The notes: generated by a model from the letters alone, not told the origin. DNA of 64,000 nucleotides from Brevinema_A sp051649245 (GCA_051649245.1 JBOFGS010000012.1:1-64000); one strand, 5' to 3'. Counted from the first letter of the stretch, positions 1 to 9,317 are shown. Made by a program: numbers and translations.

Positions 1-70
1 ACCGAACCTAGAAGTTAAGCCTTAATTCGCCGATGATACTCTTTAATTAGGGGAAAGTAGGTACTACCAG
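1..70 (+). rRNA. rrf: 5S ribosomal RNA, 3' part
   Basis: The window opens inside a 5S rRNA. The conserved block CCGAACCTAGAAGTTAAGC (2-20), the CGCCGATGATACT segment and the GGGGAAAGTAGG arm are the usual 3' half of bacterial 5S rRNA. The 5' half lies outside the window. A run of eight T (71-78) directly after the molecule probably serves as its terminator. The 16S and 23S genes are not in view. Confidence 0.9.
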
Positions 71-149
71 TTTTTTTTGTATTTATTTTTCTTATATAAT
101 ATTATAAAAATTTAATCAATAAAGTTTTATTATTTTTTAGGAGAACGAT

Positions 150-641
150 ATGAAAATCACATTTGATGGAAAACCTTTAAACGTAAATGGAACACAACTA
201 CAAAAGGGTGAGAAAGCTCCTGATTTTAATGCAGTAACTTTAAATTTAGAGCCTTGGTCGTTATCTAATATTCAAGGTGTAAAAATTTTATCTTCTGTAC
301 CTTCGTTAGATACTTCGGTTTGTCAAACTCAAACACATAAATTTAATAAATCATTGGCAACATTAAAAGGTATTGAACTGATTACGATATCTTTAGATTT
401 GCCATTTGCTCAACAACGTTGGTGTGGTGCCGATGGTATCAATACTACAGTTTTGTCTGATTATCAAAATCGTGAATTTGCACAAAAATATGCCTTGTTA
501 ATTGATGAATTAAAACTCCTTGTAAGAGCTGTTTTGGTTTTAGATTCTCACAATATCATTCAATACGTTGAATATGTAGGAGAAATCAAAAACGAACCAA
601 ATTATGAAAAAGCTCTTGAAGTAGCAAAATCACTCTTATAA
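150..641 (+). CDS. tpx: Thiol peroxidase (Tpx, atypical 2-Cys peroxiredoxin)
   Basis: The protein reduces hydroperoxides in the cytoplasm using thioredoxin as electron donor. Its 163 residues match the normal Tpx length. The peroxidatic Cys58 sits in the motif SLDTSVC, with the conserved Thr55, and the resolving Cys92 sits in RWCGADG; the 34-residue spacing is that of E. coli Tpx (Cys61/Cys95). The ATG follows AGGAG (140-144). A TATAAT at 95-100 could be its -10 box, although the -35 is unclear. The gene stands alone between the rRNA end and the flagellar operon and ends in a strong terminator. Its electron donor system is partly present in the window as thioredoxin reductase at 6060. Confidence 0.95.
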   Translation: MKITFDGKPLNVNGTQLQKGEKAPDFNAVTLNLEPWSLSNIQGVKILSSVPSLDTSVCQTQTHKFNKSLATLKGIELITISLDLPFAQQRWCGADGINTTVLSDYQNREFAQKYALLIDELKLLVRAVLVLDSHNIIQYVEYVGEIKNEPNYEKALEVAKSLL

Positions 642-653
642 TATAACTCTATT

Positions 654-677
654 AAACACCCTTCGGGGTGTTTTTTT
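654..677 (+). terminator. Rho-independent terminator after tpx
   Basis: AAACACCC (654-661), a TTCG tetraloop and GGGTGTTT (666-673) form a perfect 8-bp hairpin that runs into a T tract. It separates tpx from the flagellar operon. Confidence 0.92.
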
Positions 678-717
678 GTTTTAAAATATTTTTACTATAT
701 TTTATCTTACCATATTC

Positions 718-744
718 TAATGAAATTTAAAAAAAAACCGAAAA
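718..744 (+). promoter_or_regulatory. Candidate sigma-28 (FliA) promoter of the fliK operon
   Basis: TAAT (718-721), 15 bases, then ACCGAAAA (737-744) resembles the flagellar sigma-28 consensus TAAA-N15-GCCGATAA, with 3 of 4 and 6 of 8 matches. It lies about 38 bases before the fliK start. The region is very AT-rich, so a chance match is possible. The presence of fliA in the window and a similar element before flaB support it. Confidence 0.45.
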
Positions 745-781
745 TTATATAGAATAAAAGTATTAATAATTGAGGGAATAA

Positions 782-2185
782 ATGATAGAGATTCTGAATA
801 AATCTAAAAATATAGAAACCTCAAGTGTGTCAAAATCTTATTTTAAAGATAAGTCTTCTTATAATAAAAATGAAAAATTTGAGAATATACTTGATCAATC
901 GTTATCAGATCAAAAAGAATTGACTCAAGAAATTCATCAAAAACATCAGAAAAAAATCAAAAAATTAGCACAAAAATTTTTAGAATTAGAAAAAAAAGTA
1001 ACAAATAATTCTGACCTACAATCTGATGATGCTCAAAAAGTTTATGTTTCATTGCAACAACTTTTTTTGTTTTTAGAAAATAATTTGGATTCAATAGCAA
1101 AAAATTCGCAAGATAATGGTAATATTAATGAAATATCAGATATGATGACAATCTTATCTGATATGATAGATCATTCACTATTACAACTAGAAGAATCAGG
1201 CACACTTAATCCTAGTATGATAAATTTAATAGATCAAACATTATTTGTTATTGATAACAATCAAGATTTTCAACAAATGTTTGTTCAGCCTGCTCAACAA
1301 AAAATAATGACTAATCTTATGACTCATTTGAATACAGAACTTGAAGCTCTTTCTTCATCGGAATCTGCTGTTATTATTTCTCATGATTTTGAAATATTGG
1401 AATCTCCGGAAGTTGTTGATGAAGAAATTTTTTTGAAACAATCCACTGATGATTTTATTGCTGAGCAACCATTTGATAACAATCTTGCTCAAGATATGAC
1501 AGATCAATCAGATACTTCTTCTGATTCGGAATTTCAAGAACGTGTCTTATTCAAAGATCTTCGTACCAATAAACAAGAACAAAACAACGTTGTGGATCAA
1601 ATCGAACCACTATCTTTATCAAAATCATTAGAAGATATTGATAAAGAACAGATTATTGATGCCACATCACAGTTAGAGATTTCTCTTGAAACAAAACCTA
1701 GTGAAGGATCTCTTAAATCAGATATTCTTTCATCTGCACAGCGAACATACCATGCTCTTTCTTCCGCTATATCAAGAGTTCAGGTTGAAGCCTTAATGCA
1801 AAGTGTTTCAGGAAAAGCGATAATGATCATGCATGATGGAGGGAATGAACTTCGTTTAAAATTAACACCTCCTGAATTAGGACAAATGAAATTATCCTTT
1901 GTTACAGAGGATGGAATAATGTCAGGGAAAGTGGTTGTTGAAACATCAGAAGCAAAGATGTTTTTTGAGCAAAATATCGATAATCTACGTGAGTCTTTGG
2001 CAAATGAAGGTATTCGGTTGGCTGATGTAAGTGTTGAATTGGGAAATCATCATGATTTTGATTCAGAAGAAAATCAAGAATTATCACAATCATACCAAGC
2101 AATACGCACCACTCAAGGAGTTATTTCCGAACCAATCATGTCAATTAATAAATTGCAGGATTCACTTGTTGATTTTATCGCTTAA
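782..2185 (+). CDS. fliK: Flagellar hook-length control protein FliK
   Basis: FliK measures hook length and switches the flagellar export gate from hook to filament substrates. The first ~300 residues are low in complexity, rich in Gln, Ser, Asp and Glu, and are probably extended, as in other FliK proteins. The conserved C-terminal domain lies at about residues 340-420 and contains the family signature LRLKLTPPELGQMKLSF followed by a Val- and Glu-rich segment. The 467-residue length is typical. GAGGG lies just ahead of the ATG. It is the first gene of the hook operon, directly before flgD, and is probably driven by the sigma-28-like element upstream. Confidence 0.9.
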   Translation: MIEILNKSKNIETSSVSKSYFKDKSSYNKNEKFENILDQSLSDQKELTQEIHQKHQKKIKKLAQKFLELEKKVTNNSDLQSDDAQKVYVSLQQLFLFLENNLDSIAKNSQDNGNINEISDMMTILSDMIDHSLLQLEESGTLNPSMINLIDQTLFVIDNNQDFQQMFVQPAQQKIMTNLMTHLNTELEALSSSESAVIISHDFEILESPEVVDEEIFLKQSTDDFIAEQPFDNNLAQDMTDQSDTSSDSEFQERVLFKDLRTNKQEQNNVVDQIEPLSLSKSLEDIDKEQIIDATSQLEISLETKPSEGSLKSDILSSAQRTYHALSSAISRVQVEALMQSVSGKAIMIMHDGGNELRLKLTPPELGQMKLSFVTEDGIMSGKVVVETSEAKMFFEQNIDNLRESLANEGIRLADVSVELGNHHDFDSEENQELSQSYQAIRTTQGVISEPIMSINKLQDSLVDFIA

Positions 2186-2235
2186 ATATTTTAATTTCAT
2201 AGACAAAAATATCATAGAAAGAAAAAGAGGGAATT

Positions 2236-2721
2236 ATGATAGGAACAACACAAAATTTACCAAATACTATATCTGATGTTCAAAAAAGAGCAGTGGATCA
2301 GAAAATTAATACATTTAATACGCAATTAAAAGAAAAACAAGAGATTGTAAGTAAAAATTCGCTTGGAGAGGCAGATTTTCTCAAACTCTTAGTAACGCAA
2401 TTAAAAACTCAAGATCCTACAAAACCTATGGATGATAAAGCATTTATTGGACAAATGGCTCAATTTACATCCCTAAAACAAATGAGTTCTGTTGCAGAAA
2501 ATATTACTCGTTTTACCAAAGAATTTGATTTTACCAAATCAATTTCGTTAGTAGGAAAAGACGTTTCTTGGACAGATCCTATCGGCAATATTCAAACAGG
2601 GTCTGTTGAATCTGTTGTTCTCAAAGACGGTATCAGTCAATTAAAAGTTAATGGTCAATCGGTGTCTCTCAAAGATGTCACAGAAGTCAAAGAAAGTATG
2701 AAAACAACCCTTGCCCAATAA
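2236..2721 (+). CDS. flgD: Flagellar hook assembly scaffold FlgD
   Basis: FlgD caps the growing hook and lets FlgE subunits polymerise. The N-terminal signature is clear: DFLKLLVTQLKTQDPTKPMD followed by FIGQMAQFTSLKQM. At 161 residues it is shorter than the enteric protein (about 230) and lacks most of the C-terminal FnIII/tudor region, which is common in spirochaetes. The start is preceded by AGAGGG. It lies between fliK and flgE, its substrate, in the expected order. Confidence 0.93.
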   Translation: MIGTTQNLPNTISDVQKRAVDQKINTFNTQLKEKQEIVSKNSLGEADFLKLLVTQLKTQDPTKPMDDKAFIGQMAQFTSLKQMSSVAENITRFTKEFDFTKSISLVGKDVSWTDPIGNIQTGSVESVVLKDGISQLKVNGQSVSLKDVTEVKESMKTTLAQ

Positions 2722-2770
2722 AAAATAAGAAAATAAGTTAAACGGGATATTAATCCCTATGGAGAAAAAT

Positions 2771-4144
2771 ATGCTTCGTTCTTTATATTCTGGGGTTTCA
2801 GGACTCCAAAACCACCAAACAAGAATGGATGTAATCGGAAATAATGTATCCAATGTTAATACAACAGGTTTTAAAAAAGGAAGAGTTACTTTTCAAGATA
2901 TCATTTCTCAAACAATGTCCGGTGCTGCAAAACCAAACGACGTTCGTGGTGGTGTAAATGCAAAACAAGTCGGTCTCGGTATGAGTATTGCTGCTATAGA
3001 AAATATTATGACTCAAGGAAGTTTACAGACCACAGGAAAAAACACTGATTTAGCTATTACTGGTGAAGGATTCTTTGTGGTGGAAGATGGAGACCAATTA
3101 TTTCATACAAGAAATGGTAATTTCGTTCTTGATGCTGATGGTACATTAGTAAATTCAAACGGACTTAGGGTTCAAGGTTGGATGTCTGAGCTTTATCCTA
3201 CAGGTGAGTATATGATTGATACATCAGCACCTATTAATGACTTAAAAATTGAACCTGGTCAAAAAGTTGAAGCAAAAGAGACGACAACCGTTAAATTTAG
3301 ATCTAATCTTAATGCGAATGCTTCTATTTTAGGTCTTGATGCCTCTGAAGCAGAACGTATTGTCGCTACTCATGGAACATCTATTGATGTTTATGATCCT
3401 TATGGTAATAATTGGAGATTGTCATCAAATTTTGAACGTACAGCACTCAATCAATGGACAGCATCTTTTTCTATGACTGATGAAAATGGTACTAATATTG
3501 ATAATGTACGTGTGAATATAGGAACTCAAAAATTAGATACCAATAATACACTAAATCTTTCTTTCAACACCAATGGCACTCTTGCAGCTGCTACAGAAGG
3601 TACTGGTGAAGCAGGAGAAACAGATGCTGGTGGAGCTATTACTGCATTGATTTCTTATGATCATCCTGATGGTACTACACGTAGTTTCACATTAGAATTG
3701 GGTGAAGCTGGTAGTGTCAAAAACACAATTACACAATTTGCGTCTCGTTTTACAACAGAAGCCTATCAACAAGATGGTAATAACATGGGCTACATGGAAA
3801 GTTTTAATATTGATGACAACGGGATTATTACAGGTATCATGGATAATGGAGTACGTAGACCTTTAGGACAAATTGCTATGTCAACTTTTACAAATCCCAT
3901 GGGTCTTGAAAAAATTGGAAATTCTTTGTATGTTCAATCAAATAACTCAGGTATTGCTTCTGTTGGTGAAGCAGGAACGATGGGTCGTGGAACCTTTATG
4001 GTAGGTGCTCTTGAAATGTCAAACGTTGATCTTTCAGAATCATTTACAGATATGATTGTAACAGAAAGAGGATTCCAATCAAATTCACGTGTTATCACGA
4101 CAAGTGATAATATGCTTCAAGAAGTTTTGAATCTTAAACGTTAA
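2771..4144 (+). CDS. flgE: Flagellar hook protein FlgE, lacking the crosslinking cysteine
   Basis: FlgE polymerises into the hook that joins the motor to the periplasmic filament. The N-terminal MLRSLYSGVSGLQ and the rod/hook block NNVSNVNTTGFKKGR, and the C-terminal VTERGFQSNSRVITTSDNM, are the standard D0 helices. The start is the ATG at 2771, with GGAG at 2761-2764; the upstream ATG at 2758-2760 overlaps that ribosome site and is unlikely. The product is 457 residues. It contains no cysteine. Lys165 of the spirochaetal lysinoalanine crosslink is present, but position 178, Cys in other spirochaetes, is Ser (TCT, 3302-3304). The gene lies in the usual flgD-flgE-flbD order. Confidence 0.96.
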   Translation: MLRSLYSGVSGLQNHQTRMDVIGNNVSNVNTTGFKKGRVTFQDIISQTMSGAAKPNDVRGGVNAKQVGLGMSIAAIENIMTQGSLQTTGKNTDLAITGEGFFVVEDGDQLFHTRNGNFVLDADGTLVNSNGLRVQGWMSELYPTGEYMIDTSAPINDLKIEPGQKVEAKETTTVKFRSNLNANASILGLDASEAERIVATHGTSIDVYDPYGNNWRLSSNFERTALNQWTASFSMTDENGTNIDNVRVNIGTQKLDTNNTLNLSFNTNGTLAAATEGTGEAGETDAGGAITALISYDHPDGTTRSFTLELGEAGSVKNTITQFASRFTTEAYQQDGNNMGYMESFNIDDNGIITGIMDNGVRRPLGQIAMSTFTNPMGLEKIGNSLYVQSNNSGIASVGEAGTMGRGTFMVGALEMSNVDLSESFTDMIVTERGFQSNSRVITTSDNMLQEVLNLKR

Positions 4145-4204
4145 TAACGTATAAAATTTTGATTTTATTCTGTTATGCGATATAATAAAATTAGGGGATT
4201 AATA

Positions 4205-4453
4205 ATGGTAGAATTAACAAGATTAAATGGCTCAAAAATTATGATTAACCCTTATCTTGTTGAGATCATAGAAAGTAATCCTGATACCACTATTCTCATG
4301 AATTCAGGAAAAAAGTATTTGGTTTCCGAATCTCCACAAGACATAGAAAAGCGATTTTCTAATTTTCTTGCCGGAAGTTTTTATAAAGCATTGGTGCATT
4401 CAGGAGCTAAAATATCAACGCAACCACTTTCACAAAAAAATAAGGAGAACTAA
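4205..4453 (+). CDS. flbD: Flagellar FlbD-family small protein
   Basis: This is a small conserved protein of about 82 residues, found between flgE and motA in spirochaetes and Firmicutes. The signature is MVELTRLNGSKIMINPYLVE followed by IESNPDTTI and LMNSGKKYLV. It is unrelated to the Caulobacter regulator of the same name. Its precise role is not established. The ATG at 4205 is chosen because AGGGG lies 7 bases before it; a longer frame from 4175 has no such site. It is 3 bases from motA, so the two are surely co-transcribed. Confidence 0.85.
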   Translation: MVELTRLNGSKIMINPYLVEIIESNPDTTILMNSGKKYLVSESPQDIEKRFSNFLAGSFYKALVHSGAKISTQPLSQKNKEN

Positions 4454-4456
4454 TCT

Positions 4457-5227
4457 ATGGAAAAAGGTTCAATCATTGGATTTATCGTATGTGCTGTTTT
4501 GATGTTTGGTGGAATGTTTATTTCTGCAGGATCATTAGCTCCTTATTGGGATTTGACATCTGTTTTTATTACTGTTGGTGGATCTATTGGAGCGACATTT
4601 CTTGCAAATCCATGGACAAGAGCTATGCAGTTAGGAAAACTAGTATCTGTTGTTTTTAAGCAACCTACAAATGAAATTGGTGCTATTATTGATACTTTAT
4701 TGACTTTTGGGGAGAAAGCTAGAAAAGAAGGGGTATTATCGTTAGAAGATGATGTCTCTGAAATTCCTGATCCTTTCTTGCAAAAAGCGATTCGTCTTGT
4801 TGTTGACGGAACAGATCCAGAAGTTGTAAAACGTATTATGTATAATGAAATAAATAAATTGGATTCTCGTCATAAAGGTCTAGCTCAAATATTTGTTGAT
4901 TGGGGTGCTTTTGCACCGGCATTTGGGATGATTGGTACATTGGTGGGATTAATTGCCTTACTTGGTAATTTAGCAGATACATCTGCTTTAGGACGAGGTA
5001 TGGCTGTTGCGCTCATTACAACATTGTATGGATCTATAGTTGCAAACTGGATTTGTATTCCCATGGCAGCAAAACTTGCTACTTATAATAATGATGAAGT
5101 ACTCATTAAAGAAATTATTCTTGAGGGAGTTCTTTCTATTCAAGCCGGAGACAACCCTGCTATTTTAAGAGAACGATTAAATTCTTTCTTAGGTTCTAAT
5201 AGCCGTAAAAAAGATTCAGACGAATAA
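4457..5227 (+). CDS. motA: Flagellar motor stator protein MotA
   Basis: MotA forms the proton- or sodium-driven stator ring with MotB in the inner membrane. The 256-residue protein has four hydrophobic segments: two near the N-terminus (about 7-27 and 33-50) and two around 150-205. The cytoplasmic loop between them holds the charged residues that contact FliG. The third segment includes the conserved PAFGMIGTLVGLIALL. AAGGAGAAC precedes the start. It is followed by motB after 20 bases. Confidence 0.95.
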   Translation: MEKGSIIGFIVCAVLMFGGMFISAGSLAPYWDLTSVFITVGGSIGATFLANPWTRAMQLGKLVSVVFKQPTNEIGAIIDTLLTFGEKARKEGVLSLEDDVSEIPDPFLQKAIRLVVDGTDPEVVKRIMYNEINKLDSRHKGLAQIFVDWGAFAPAFGMIGTLVGLIALLGNLADTSALGRGMAVALITTLYGSIVANWICIPMAAKLATYNNDEVLIKEIILEGVLSIQAGDNPAILRERLNSFLGSNSRKKDSDE

Positions 5228-5247
5228 AATAAAAAAGAGGAAGAAAT

Positions 5248-5997
5248 ATGGATAACGAACAAAAGTGTCCTGATTGTCCTCCAGTTGGTGCTCCTGCTTG
5301 GATGTCTACTTATGGAGATATGGTAACATTGCTGTTGACATTTTTTGTTGCCTTGATGGGAATGAAAGTTACAGAAACACAACAAATTCAACTTATCTTA
5401 TCTTCATTTGATAATAATTTAGGCAATTTATCCGGAGGTAATTCATTATCTCCAGGTGTCTTAACGGAAATGGGATCATCGGTAGAGATGCTTCCATCTA
5501 CCACAAAAGGGCAATCATTATCTCGATTCAAACAACAAATCTCTGATCTTTTTAAACCTGAAATTAAATCTACAAAAGTTCGAATCGATGAAACCACAAA
5601 AGGATATAAGATTGTATTAGCAACAGATTTCTTTTTTAAACCTGCATCTGCTAATATTGATTATGCTGAAGGTGTCGATATCTTGAGAAAAATTGCTTTT
5701 GCATTGAAGGATGGCCCTACGAATACACGTTTTGAAGTCATAGGACATACTGATGCAGGTTCTATCAAACCGGGATCTTATTTATCAGAAAAATTTCCAT
5801 CAAATTGGGAATTATCTGCCGGTAGATCAGCAACAATTGTACGTTATTTGATCGATTTTGGTTTAGCTCCGGAACGATTTTTTGTCGAAGGTCGATCTGA
5901 ATATGAACCCATAGAGTCTAATAATACCCCAGAAGGGCGAGCATATAACAGACGTGTAGAAATTTTTGTCAGCTTAGATAGAGATAGAAAACAATAA
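5248..5997 (+). CDS. motB: Flagellar motor stator protein MotB
   Basis: MotB anchors the stator to peptidoglycan. After a short cytoplasmic tail with a CPDCPP motif comes the single membrane helix; the ion-binding Asp is in TYGDMVTLLLTFFVALMGM. The periplasmic OmpA-like peptidoglycan-binding domain covers about residues 125-245 and includes GHTDAGS, NWELSAGRSATIV and the final NRRVEIFV. It is the last flagellar gene here. In many spirochaetes fliL, fliM and the export genes follow, but here the next gene is trxB. Confidence 0.95.
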   Translation: MDNEQKCPDCPPVGAPAWMSTYGDMVTLLLTFFVALMGMKVTETQQIQLILSSFDNNLGNLSGGNSLSPGVLTEMGSSVEMLPSTTKGQSLSRFKQQISDLFKPEIKSTKVRIDETTKGYKIVLATDFFFKPASANIDYAEGVDILRKIAFALKDGPTNTRFEVIGHTDAGSIKPGSYLSEKFPSNWELSAGRSATIVRYLIDFGLAPERFFVEGRSEYEPIESNNTPEGRAYNRRVEIFVSLDRDRKQ

Positions 5998-6059
5998 TGG
6001 TTTTATATGTTGACTTATTTATTACGTGTTCTAAATTATAAAATATAAGGATTTATATC

Positions 6060-6986
6060 ATGAATAAAATTTATGACGTTATTATTATTGGTTCTGGTCC
6101 TGCAGGGATGACTGCGGCTATTTATCTTCTTAGAGCAGGGCATTCCGTTTTGTTATTTGAGCGTTTAGCTGCTGGTGGACAAGCTGCATTAACAGATTTT
6201 ATTGAAAATTATCCGGGATTTGAACAAGGGATCCATGGTATGGAATTGACTGAAAAAATGCGTCAACAAGTAGAAAATTTTGGAGCAGAATTTGAATATG
6301 ATAATGTGGATCAGCTAACATATGATTCTTCTTCACAATCTTATACACTCACTTCCTCTTTAGGTAAAGATTTTTTTTCAAAAACTGTTCTTGTGACAAC
6401 AGGAACAGTTTCAAAACGTCTTAATGTAAAAGGTGAAGATCGCTATTTTGGTAATGGAATTGGAACATGTGCGGTTTGTGATGGTGCTTTTTATAAAGAT
6501 AAGGTTGTCGCAGTCATTGGTGGTGGTAATTCAGCTTTAGAAGAATCTTTGTATTTAGCAAAAATTGTCAAAAAATTATATTTGGTACATCGACGTTCTG
6601 AATTTCGAGCGGAATATGTGGTACAAGAAAAAATAAAAAAAACAGATAATATTGAATTTGTCCTTGATAGTGTAGTGGAGGAGTTTGTAGGTGATAAGCA
6701 ATTGAACAAAATCATTTTAAAGAATGTCCACACCTCTGAACTTTTTGAAAAAGAAGTAGACGGAGTCTTTCTATACGTTGGTATGGAAGCCAATACGACA
6801 TTCTTACCGTCTCAATATAAAGATCAGCAAGGATTTCTCAAGGTAGATGCTCAGAATAGAATCAATGAACAGGGATTGTTTGCTGCAGGAGATTGTTGTG
6901 TGGGTACACATAAACAAGTAGTCATTGCTTGTGGTGATGGAGCAAAAGCTTCTTATACTATATCAGAGTATTTGGATCATTTGTAG
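6060..6986 (+). CDS. trxB: Thioredoxin reductase
   Basis: The enzyme is an FAD protein that reduces thioredoxin with NADPH in the cytoplasm. The FAD site GSGPAG is near the N-terminus, the redox pair is Cys137/Cys140 in CAVCDGAF, and the NADPH site GGGNSA follows at about residue 155. The C-terminal GDCCVG segment is the usual GD FAD motif. The 308 residues match the low-molecular-weight bacterial type. AAGGATTTATATC precedes the ATG. It is followed after 9 bases by the lytic transglycosylase gene, so the two are probably one transcript. Confidence 0.96.
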   Translation: MNKIYDVIIIGSGPAGMTAAIYLLRAGHSVLLFERLAAGGQAALTDFIENYPGFEQGIHGMELTEKMRQQVENFGAEFEYDNVDQLTYDSSSQSYTLTSSLGKDFFSKTVLVTTGTVSKRLNVKGEDRYFGNGIGTCAVCDGAFYKDKVVAVIGGGNSALEESLYLAKIVKKLYLVHRRSEFRAEYVVQEKIKKTDNIEFVLDSVVEEFVGDKQLNKIILKNVHTSELFEKEVDGVFLYVGMEANTTFLPSQYKDQQGFLKVDAQNRINEQGLFAAGDCCVGTHKQVVIACGDGAKASYTISEYLDHL

Positions 6987-6995
6987 GAGCATTTG

Positions 6996-9317
6996 ATGAA
7001 AATACTATGGTACTCGTCTATGTTGTTATTTATTCCTGTTTTTTGTTTTACAAACCAAGAACTGTCAGTAAATTTAGCTGAAACATTGGTTCAAGAAAAG
7101 ATTGTAGGTACCTCTTCGTCTGATATGATTACGAATATTTGTCCATCCAACAACATCAATATTTCAGATACTAACGAAAAATCACATTCAGAATCTACAA
7201 ATACACTGTCTATTATTTCATCTTCTCCTGATGTATTATCTCTTCCAAACGAACTGTTACAAGGAGAATATCCGTTAATTTTAAAGGAATTTCAAGATAT
7301 TGTTCGTTTATATAACCGCTTACCGAGTGGTCAATCAAAAAAAGTTGAATTATTAAGAGCCTTACTCGCACGATTGCAGAAAATTTCTCCAAAAACAGAT
7401 TTTTTACAATCTGAAAAAGTATTCATGGAAGCTGCTATTTTATATCGTCTTTCTGTTCGTGGTACTGCTGCAACTAAATTAAAAACTCTTATCAAAAATT
7501 CGCCTTATCTTGTGATTCGTGATAAAAGTGCTCGTGTTTTTCTTAGTTATTCTATCGTCAACGGAGAAATAGCAAATATCCAACAATTTTATCACGACTA
7601 CAATAACTATTTATCACCAGAACTCAATGCATTTCTTACTATTTTAATCAAAGATCCTAAACAAATAACTCCAGATGAAGCTTCTTTTATTTTTCAAAAT
7701 ATTGTGCTGTCTCCTTTAGGAAGTCATTCCCCTACAGATACTCCTATCCGAATATTATCTACTATCAAACACCAAATTAATCTCACAGAACTTGATGCGG
7801 CTATCAATGTTCTGTTGCATAATAAAAATGATGATTTGGTCTTAGCATTAATCAAAGTTCGTTTGATGTTAGAAGAGGTTAGTGATGATATCTTATTTGC
7901 TTGGGGACGCTTACTAGGAAAAAATGAAGACGAATTGATTAAAATATTGCGTATTACAGACTCTAAACGTTATCAAAGCCATATTGCTCAGTTTTATAAA
8001 AAATCAAACGCCGCTAGTCGTGGTCGTGTGTACAATGTTAAATTGTTTAGATTTCGTGGTGAAAAAAAAGCCCCTTATCATTCAGCTCTTGCAGAGAAAG
8101 CATTTCAAGAATACCTCAAAGGAGATCTCGAAGAACGATACTTATCAATTAATTCAGAATATGCTTTTCGTAATTTTCTTGCGTTTAAGCAATATGATAA
8201 AATCATTACTTATGCCTCGATGATTCAACAAAAATATCCTCTTACTATTCCTTACGTTAATTTTTGGCAGTCATATGCGATGTTGGAATTAGGTCAAACT
8301 AATGGAGTCATTGAACTTTTGGGTAATGTTATTGCTGATGTGCCGGAATCTTATTATGGTTTATTATCTAAAAATTTGCTTACTTCTTTATTTAAAAAAG
8401 TGTCTTTTTCAAAAAATAATTATTTTCAGATGATGAAATCAAAAAGTACAAACGGTTATATGGATTTGTTGCGATACGCTCATGTTATGTATTATTTAGG
8501 TTCGAGATCTGAAAGAGGTCAAGCAGAAAAAATATATATGAATCTTGGTATCATAAAAAATACCTCCCGTACAAAAATATCTAATGAGAAAAGAGCATTA
8601 TTTACGGCATATTTGGATTTAGGATTCCAAAAAGATGCACTCTCACTAAGTTATTCGGAAGGTGTTCTTAATCCTTATATAAGGGATGTTCTTTTAGGAG
8701 AGTATTTTCTTAGTCAAAATAAAATAAAAGAATATAAAAATATTATTGCTCAAAGAAGTGATTTTATTCACAATACTTTTAGTTTTATGATGCCTAAAGA
8801 ATCATTAAAAATGTACTATCCTTTATTGTATCGCGATTCTATCCTATCTATGAAGAAAAAAACAAATAGACCAATGGATATGTATCTGTTGTATTCTGTG
8901 ATCAGAGCAGAAAGTTTTTATAAAATAAAAGCTCGGTCTCGTGTTGGTGCACGGGGCTTGATGCAGATTATGCCTAGAACAGGCGAATATCTTGCAAAAA
9001 AATATTTGGAGCCTGGCTCATCTTTTTCTCTTAGTAACTTATATGAGCCTGATTTGAATATTTATTTTGGATCAATGTATTTATATGACAATATTGACCG
9101 TATGGGTGTTATTCCGGCATTGGCTGCATATAATAGTGGGCCGACATTTGTGAACAGATTGATAAAACAGTACAAACCAAATAGTGATCTTGAACTTCTT
9201 GAGATTCATCCAAAGCGTGAGACGCGAAATTATGTTCGTAAAATTATGGAATTTTATTATCGATATAAAACAATCTATGAAGGCCAAGAGATTCAAATTT
9301 TTAATTTGTTATTATAA
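6996..9317 (+). CDS. Soluble-type lytic murein transglycosylase with helical-repeat region
   Basis: It probably cleaves the glycan backbone of peptidoglycan in the periplasm. A signal peptide (about residues 1-20) is followed by a Ser/Asn-rich stretch and then about 500 residues of helical repeats, as in Slt70. The catalytic domain is near the C-terminus: the acid Glu639 lies in IRAESFY, followed by VGARGLMQIMP and later LAAYNSGP, the three classic SLT motifs. The start is set at the ATG 6996, six bases after AGGAG; a TTG just before it is less likely. The whole 773-residue protein is somewhat longer than Slt70. Confidence 0.9.
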   Translation: MKILWYSSMLLFIPVFCFTNQELSVNLAETLVQEKIVGTSSSDMITNICPSNNINISDTNEKSHSESTNTLSIISSSPDVLSLPNELLQGEYPLILKEFQDIVRLYNRLPSGQSKKVELLRALLARLQKISPKTDFLQSEKVFMEAAILYRLSVRGTAATKLKTLIKNSPYLVIRDKSARVFLSYSIVNGEIANIQQFYHDYNNYLSPELNAFLTILIKDPKQITPDEASFIFQNIVLSPLGSHSPTDTPIRILSTIKHQINLTELDAAINVLLHNKNDDLVLALIKVRLMLEEVSDDILFAWGRLLGKNEDELIKILRITDSKRYQSHIAQFYKKSNAASRGRVYNVKLFRFRGEKKAPYHSALAEKAFQEYLKGDLEERYLSINSEYAFRNFLAFKQYDKIITYASMIQQKYPLTIPYVNFWQSYAMLELGQTNGVIELLGNVIADVPESYYGLLSKNLLTSLFKKVSFSKNNYFQMMKSKSTNGYMDLLRYAHVMYYLGSRSERGQAEKIYMNLGIIKNTSRTKISNEKRALFTAYLDLGFQKDALSLSYSEGVLNPYIRDVLLGEYFLSQNKIKEYKNIIAQRSDFIHNTFSFMMPKESLKMYYPLLYRDSILSMKKKTNRPMDMYLLYSVIRAESFYKIKARSRVGARGLMQIMPRTGEYLAKKYLEPGSSFSLSNLYEPDLNIYFGSMYLYDNIDRMGVIPALAAYNSGPTFVNRLIKQYKPNSDLELLEIHPKRETRNYVRKIMEFYYRYKTIYEGQEIQIFNLLL

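Noticed and set aside
2758..2770. Earlier ATG for FlgE
   Set aside because: It overlaps the GGAG ribosome site that fits the ATG at 2771, and the family starts at MLRSLYSG.
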